A stretch of DNA of 64,000 nucleotides from an uncultured Lentisphaeria bacterium (lineage in GTDB: Bacteria > Verrucomicrobiota > Lentisphaeria > Victivallales > UBA1829): the NCBI GenBank assembly GCA_949282305.1, contig CASDPB010000047.1, forward strand, positions 62,001 to 126,000. The letters are read 5' to 3'. How positions within the stretch are numbered: position 1 is the stretch's first letter; every line of letters starts with the position of its first letter. Shown here one piece after another: positions 60,876 to 64,000 of the stretch. Position numbers and translations under genes: made by a program. The notes under the pieces are model-generated. The model did not search any database. It had not been told where the DNA came from and saw only the letters and a program-made list of their open reading frames with translations.

Positions 60876-61799
60876 TCAATGCGCCCGGGGGTTCCTCTCT
60901 ACGTAAAAGGCGAACCAGGCAAGGTAAATGATAAGTCCAGCGGCAATCGTCAGCATCAGGTAACGGCTGACTCCCGCATGTCCGTACATGTTCAGCAGAG
61001 TATTCGCAAGAACTGCAATCGCGACTACGGCAAAACTTTTATGGATATGCTGCGCGTAACCGTTGTCATAGACAATTGTATGCAGTTTCGCCCCCAGGGG
61101 AAAACCGAAGACGCCTCCGAGTGCAACCGCCATGGAAACCATGAACACTGTCCAGTCAAAACCGTCGCGGGCAAGCAGATAAGTCATACCGCCCGTGACC
61201 GTTGTGACAAGAACCAGCAGCCTTACAATACGGCTCGTGTAATATTCCGGCACCTTGCACCCGGAAGTCAGGAGCGGCCGGATCAGGAGTCCTCCGCCGA
61301 TGCCGAGCAAGGAGGACATAATTCCCGTAACCAGCCCCATCACAAATGCAATCCGGCTTTCCGCGGCGCCGATCTGCGGCATCTTGTCGTTGTAACACGC
61401 CGTCCTGCTGCAAAGCGTCTGGCAGATGATGACTGCGATAATCACAATCAGCATCCACTGAAGCCAGCGCGCATCCCCGATCACGGCAGTGAGCTTTGCA
61501 TTGATTGTTTTGCCGAACAGAGAGGTAATCGCGGCTCCGGCGCCGATCGGAAGAGCAAGGGAAAATCCCGGCGCGCCCTTCGTCCACCCGATCTGGGACG
61601 CCTGCCTCGAAACCGTCAGAATCGTGGAAGGCACCATCTGAAGCAGCCCGATGCCGACCGCCTGAATCGGATCGAATCCGATAATCAGCATGGCGGGAAC
61701 AACAAACCAGCCGCAGCCCACACCCCAGTATCCGCCGGACATCATTCCGATGAAACCGATCATCGGACAGACAATATAAAACCATAAAACGGCATCCAT
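60876..61799 (-). CDS. TauE/SafE-type sulfite/organic-anion permease
   Basis: 307 residues, about eight membrane helices in two repeats (FIGMMSGGYWGVGCGWFVVPAML and GIMSSLLGIGGGLLIRPLL carry the family GxGGG-like turns). The family exports or imports sulfite, sulfoacetate, taurine-related compounds and other organic anions. ATG 61799 overlaps the stop of the SGNH gene (TAATG) and has AAGGGA ahead. Third gene of the esterase operon, so the anion is likely the product or by-product of ester cleavage (inference). Confidence 0.88.
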   Translation of the reverse strand: MDAVLWFYIVCPMIGFIGMMSGGYWGVGCGWFVVPAMLIIGFDPIQAVGIGLLQMVPSTILTVSRQASQIGWTKGAPGFSLALPIGAGAAITSLFGKTINAKLTAVIGDARWLQWMLIVIIAVIICQTLCSRTACYNDKMPQIGAAESRIAFVMGLVTGIMSSLLGIGGGLLIRPLLTSGCKVPEYYTSRIVRLLVLVTTVTGGMTYLLARDGFDWTVFMVSMAVALGGVFGFPLGAKLHTIVYDNGYAQHIHKSFAVVAIAVLANTLLNMYGHAGVSRYLMLTIAAGLIIYLAWFAFYVERNPRAH

Positions 61800-62512
61800 T
61801 ATTTTTCCCTTTCTTCCAGAACATCCATCGCACACTGCGCAATCAATCCGGTCCGGCAGAAATCGCGCTTGTCTTCAGCGAGCCTGAAACCGAACCGGCG
61901 CATGAGATCAAGCCCGATCACCATGTTGCCGTATTGATTGACATGCATGAAGTCGCGCATCAGAAGACGGTAAACCTCCGGCGCATACAGCCGCAGACGT
62001 TCCCAGCGGGCATAATTGTCGTTGACATGACACTTCAGCTCCGCCGCGGTTTCGCGGATGATCCGCATGTAACGGGGAATCGCCTCTGCATGTGCAGGTT
62101 CCAGATGTTCCAGATCGCAACCGTAATAGGTCTGGAACATGACTTCTCCGCCAAGACCGGTCAAACGCCGGGCAAGCTCACGGAGATTATCGCGGAAAAG
62201 TTCCTCGGAAATATTGCGCGACGGACTGGAATCATTGCCGCCGCAGGTGATGATCGTCAGATCCGGAGCCCAAGGGGCGACATCCCTTCCGAAACGTTCC
62301 AGCATCTGACTGGACGTGTTGCCGCTGATTCCCGTATTGATGAACTGTCCGACGCCTCCGCCGAAAGTGTTCTTGAATCCGAGTTCCACATAGTCGAACC
62401 AGTGCATTCCGGTGTCGAACCGTTCCGTATTGGACGAGCCGAATGCGCATACGCGGATTGTTTTCCCCTGTCTGATTTTTTCAAACAGCCTGAGATCCGA
62501 AAATTCACTCAT
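61799..62512 (-). CDS. SGNH/GDSL-family hydrolase
   Basis: 237 residues. Block I nucleophile serine in VCAFGSSNTERF, block II Gly in INTGISGNTSSQML, block III Asn in ITCGGNDSS, and block V Asp/His in RDFMHVNQYGN are all present, so it should be an active esterase, possibly a carbohydrate O-deacetylase. No signal peptide. ATG 62512 overlaps the end of the upstream esterase gene by eight bases. Confidence 0.88.
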   Translation of the reverse strand: MSEFSDLRLFEKIRQGKTIRVCAFGSSNTERFDTGMHWFDYVELGFKNTFGGGVGQFINTGISGNTSSQMLERFGRDVAPWAPDLTIITCGGNDSSPSRNISEELFRDNLRELARRLTGLGGEVMFQTYYGCDLEHLEPAHAEAIPRYMRIIRETAAELKCHVNDNYARWERLRLYAPEVYRLLMRDFMHVNQYGNMVIGLDLMRRFGFRLAEDKRDFCRTGLIAQCAMDVLEEREK

Positions 62513-63299
62513 TGCATGATTCCTTCTTGTTGAGAACTTCATTGATAAAAGCCATGACGAGAAAATCGCAGCTGTCCAGCGCGGCTCCGTGATGATGCCC
62601 GGGAAGCGAATAACAGCGGACATGTTTATGCCCGATCGCTTTCAGGCTTGCCGCCATGAAAGCGTTCTCCTCCGGACGCGCCGGCATATCAAGTCCGGAT
62701 TCACCAGTCACCATCAGAACCGGCGGAAGATCGGCGGCAAGATTTCCCAGCGGAGCATATTCATCAATCAGCGGATTGTAAGGCCCGTTGTCGCGTCCCA
62801 GATCCGCCTTGATGTGAAAGTGCGTCGTCATCTGCCCGCTGATCAGCAGAAGTCCTGCAATCATTCTGTAATGCAGTCCGTACGGCGCAAGGAACTTCGG
62901 GTTCATGACCGAAATTGCCGCAAGATACGCCCCCGCCGACATTCCCCCGACAAAAATCCTGTTCCGGTCGATGCCGTATTCCCCCGCATGTTCAAAGCAC
63001 CATGCAACGGCACGCGCGGCGTCCTCGATCTGCGCCGGAGCCTTTGCCGCGGGGGAAAGACGGTAGCGAGGTTCCGCCACGGCATATTCGCCGTTATAAA
63101 TCTGCGCAGGACACTCTCTCTCGCCTCCGGTCATTCCGCCGCCGTGAAAAAATATGACCAGCGGGACATCTTTCCGGTCTTTCGGCACCGTCAGGTAAAG
63201 AGTCCGATCCTCGTCGGAGCCATCCGCATACGGATGAATCCGGAACGGATGATAGAATTCCTTGTTCGGGACGGTGAAATCACGCCATGAACTTCTCAC
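62505..63299 (-). CDS. Alpha/beta-hydrolase fold esterase
   Basis: 264 residues. Oxyanion motif FFHGGGM, nucleophile elbow VGGMSAGAY, and His in LPGHHHGA are visible; the acid is likely in GESGLDMPARPEEN. HSL/BD-FAE-like carboxylesterase, cytoplasmic. GTG start at 63299 is supported by GGAG seven bases upstream. First gene of the esterase-SGNH-permease operon, divergent from a FadR-type GntR gene. Confidence 0.88.
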   Translation of the reverse strand: MRSSWRDFTVPNKEFYHPFRIHPYADGSDEDRTLYLTVPKDRKDVPLVIFFHGGGMTGGERECPAQIYNGEYAVAEPRYRLSPAAKAPAQIEDAARAVAWCFEHAGEYGIDRNRIFVGGMSAGAYLAAISVMNPKFLAPYGLHYRMIAGLLLISGQMTTHFHIKADLGRDNGPYNPLIDEYAPLGNLAADLPPVLMVTGESGLDMPARPEENAFMAASLKAIGHKHVRCYSLPGHHHGAALDSCDFLVMAFINEVLNKKESCNE

Positions 63300-63372
63300 T
63301 TTTCAACTCCTGAAAAAATCTTTTCCGGTTATTTTCAGATTCAAATTTGCATAATTTACGATTCGGATTATT

Positions 63373-63385
63373 GTATACAGTATAC
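63373..63385. promoter_or_regulatory. GntR-type operator candidate in the divergent region
   Basis: GTATAC-A-GTATAC, a perfect 13-base dyad flanked by TT and TT, in the style of FadR-subfamily operators. It lies between the esterase operon (start 63299) and the GntR gene (start 63438) and would allow control of both. Confidence 0.6.
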
Positions 63386-63437
63386 TTTAAAATACGATTT
63401 GTCAAACCATTTTCCATATTTTCGGGAGGATTTGCCG

Positions 63438-64000
63438 ATGCTGAAAAAAATATCATTGTCCGAACAGGCATATAACAAACTGGTAAAGAAGATCATTTCC
63501 GGCAAATATCCCGCGGGGACGCGCCTGACGGAAGAGATGCTCTGCGGAGAATTCGGAATTAGCCGCACCCCCGTCCGCGACGCAATTTCAAAACTGATGG
63601 GGGAAGGACTCGTCCAGCCTCTGCCGAAACGGGGCTGTCAAGTCTGCAATCTCGATTCACAGGCGATTCGTGAACTGTTTGAATGCCGGAGCCGCCTGGA
63701 ACGGATCGCGCTGGAAAGCTCCATTCTCCGGATTCCCGAGAAAAAGCTCGCGGAACTGAAACTCCTCCTCCGCAAAAAAGGGACTCAGGAGGAAATGCGC
63801 AGAAACTCTCTGGACGCCGATGCAAAACTCCATGCGCTGATCTCGGAACACTGCGCCAACCGTTATGTGAAATCAATTCTCCGGCAGCTGTTCACGCAGA
63901 CACTGCCTTACCGCAGCTACCGCAATTATGACGAAAAACAGTCCGCTCTTTCCAGAGAACGCCTGAAACTTGTCGATGCGGTCCTTGAGCGGGATTACGG
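63438..64000 (+). CDS. GntR-family (FadR/FCD) regulator, partial at window end
   Basis: ATG 63438 with GGGAGGA seven bases ahead; the frame is still open at the window end (187 codons). Winged helix at residues 10-75 (PAGTRLTEEMLCGEFGISRT, PVRDAISKLMGEGLVQPLPK) and the start of an FCD effector domain (LFECRSRLERIALESSI, DADAKLHALISEHCANRY) with likely metal ligands Asp and His. FCD proteins sense small organic acids. Probably controls the divergent esterase/permease operon. Confidence 0.9.
   Translation, partial: MLKKISLSEQAYNKLVKKIISGKYPAGTRLTEEMLCGEFGISRTPVRDAISKLMGEGLVQPLPKRGCQVCNLDSQAIRELFECRSRLERIALESSILRIPEKKLAELKLLLRKKGTQEEMRRNSLDADAKLHALISEHCANRYVKSILRQLFTQTLPYRSYRNYDEKQSALSRERLKLVDAVLERDY

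Noticed and set aside
1-64000. CRISPR arrays, tRNA/rRNA genes, insertion sequences, prophage
   Set aside because: No regularly spaced repeats, no cloverleaf or TTCGA-type T-arm in intergenic DNA, and no transposase, integrase or phage structural protein signatures seen on either strand.

Overview
The window looks like a chromosomal piece of a Gram-negative, gut-type member of the Lentisphaerota (Victivallis-like). The pointers are pseudopilins with an FTLIELL-type N-terminus and a C-terminal H-X9/10-DG motif placed among glycan genes, a DUF4838 protein, GH39, GH106-like and GH42-like enzymes, many LacI/GntR/IclR/AraC regulators, and lipid A synthesis (lpxA). The assignment rests on gene content and was not tested by a search. 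I saw no CRISPR array, rRNA, tRNA, insertion sequence or prophage.

Layout. 1-4986: end of a sodium:solute symporter, then a large secreted glycan-active protein split in two frames at an A9 tract. 5005-6495: lysS. 6692-10745: tight operon of lipoprotein, FabG-like reductase, carotenoid-desaturase-like flavoprotein and FabF-like ketosynthase. 10864-19247: LacI-led glycan operon (LacI, pseudopilin, DUF4838, GH39) ending in a deletion scar where the start of a GT2 gene runs into a headless glycosidase. 19428-21987: ung and a B12-type radical SAM protein. 22258-26486: cytoplasmic GH106-like enzyme divergent from a GntR/AraR-like regulator. 26935-33040: nitronate monooxygenase, IclR plus FAD oxidoreductase, TPM/LemA pair, AsmA-like protein, rpmB. 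33260-39483: minus-strand run of an RHH metal regulator, znuA, znuC, znuB, TPR lipoprotein and a GH42-like protein. 39695-44033: sugar epimerase and MacAB-type export. 44124-47038: sugar epimerase and Gfo/Idh dehydrogenase divergent from a PocR-AraC regulator. 47156-49957: small secreted Cys/His protein, His-rich pseudopilin, lipoprotein, HEIGH membrane protein. 50296-54303: uxaB-uxaA-LacI for hexuronate use, with a perfect operator between -35 and -10. 54315-60443: GT-C membrane protein, lpxA, panB, rnr. 60459-60873: guanidine-II (mini-ykkC) riboswitch controlling a guanidinium exporter. 60876-64000: esterase, SGNH hydrolase and TauE/SafE permease divergent from a FadR-type GntR gene.

Together the genes suggest a saccharolytic commensal that senses individual plant or host glycans through many small local regulons. 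Polymers are handled by secreted proteins and a possible pilus-like surface system, and oligomers by cytoplasmic glycosidases and sugar dehydrogenases/epimerases. Hexuronates enter through tagaturonate and altronate. Three genes are broken or frame-shifted (near 1720, near 11820 and near 16470). The first two are each repaired by adding a single A, so base-calling error has to be excluded before any biological reading.
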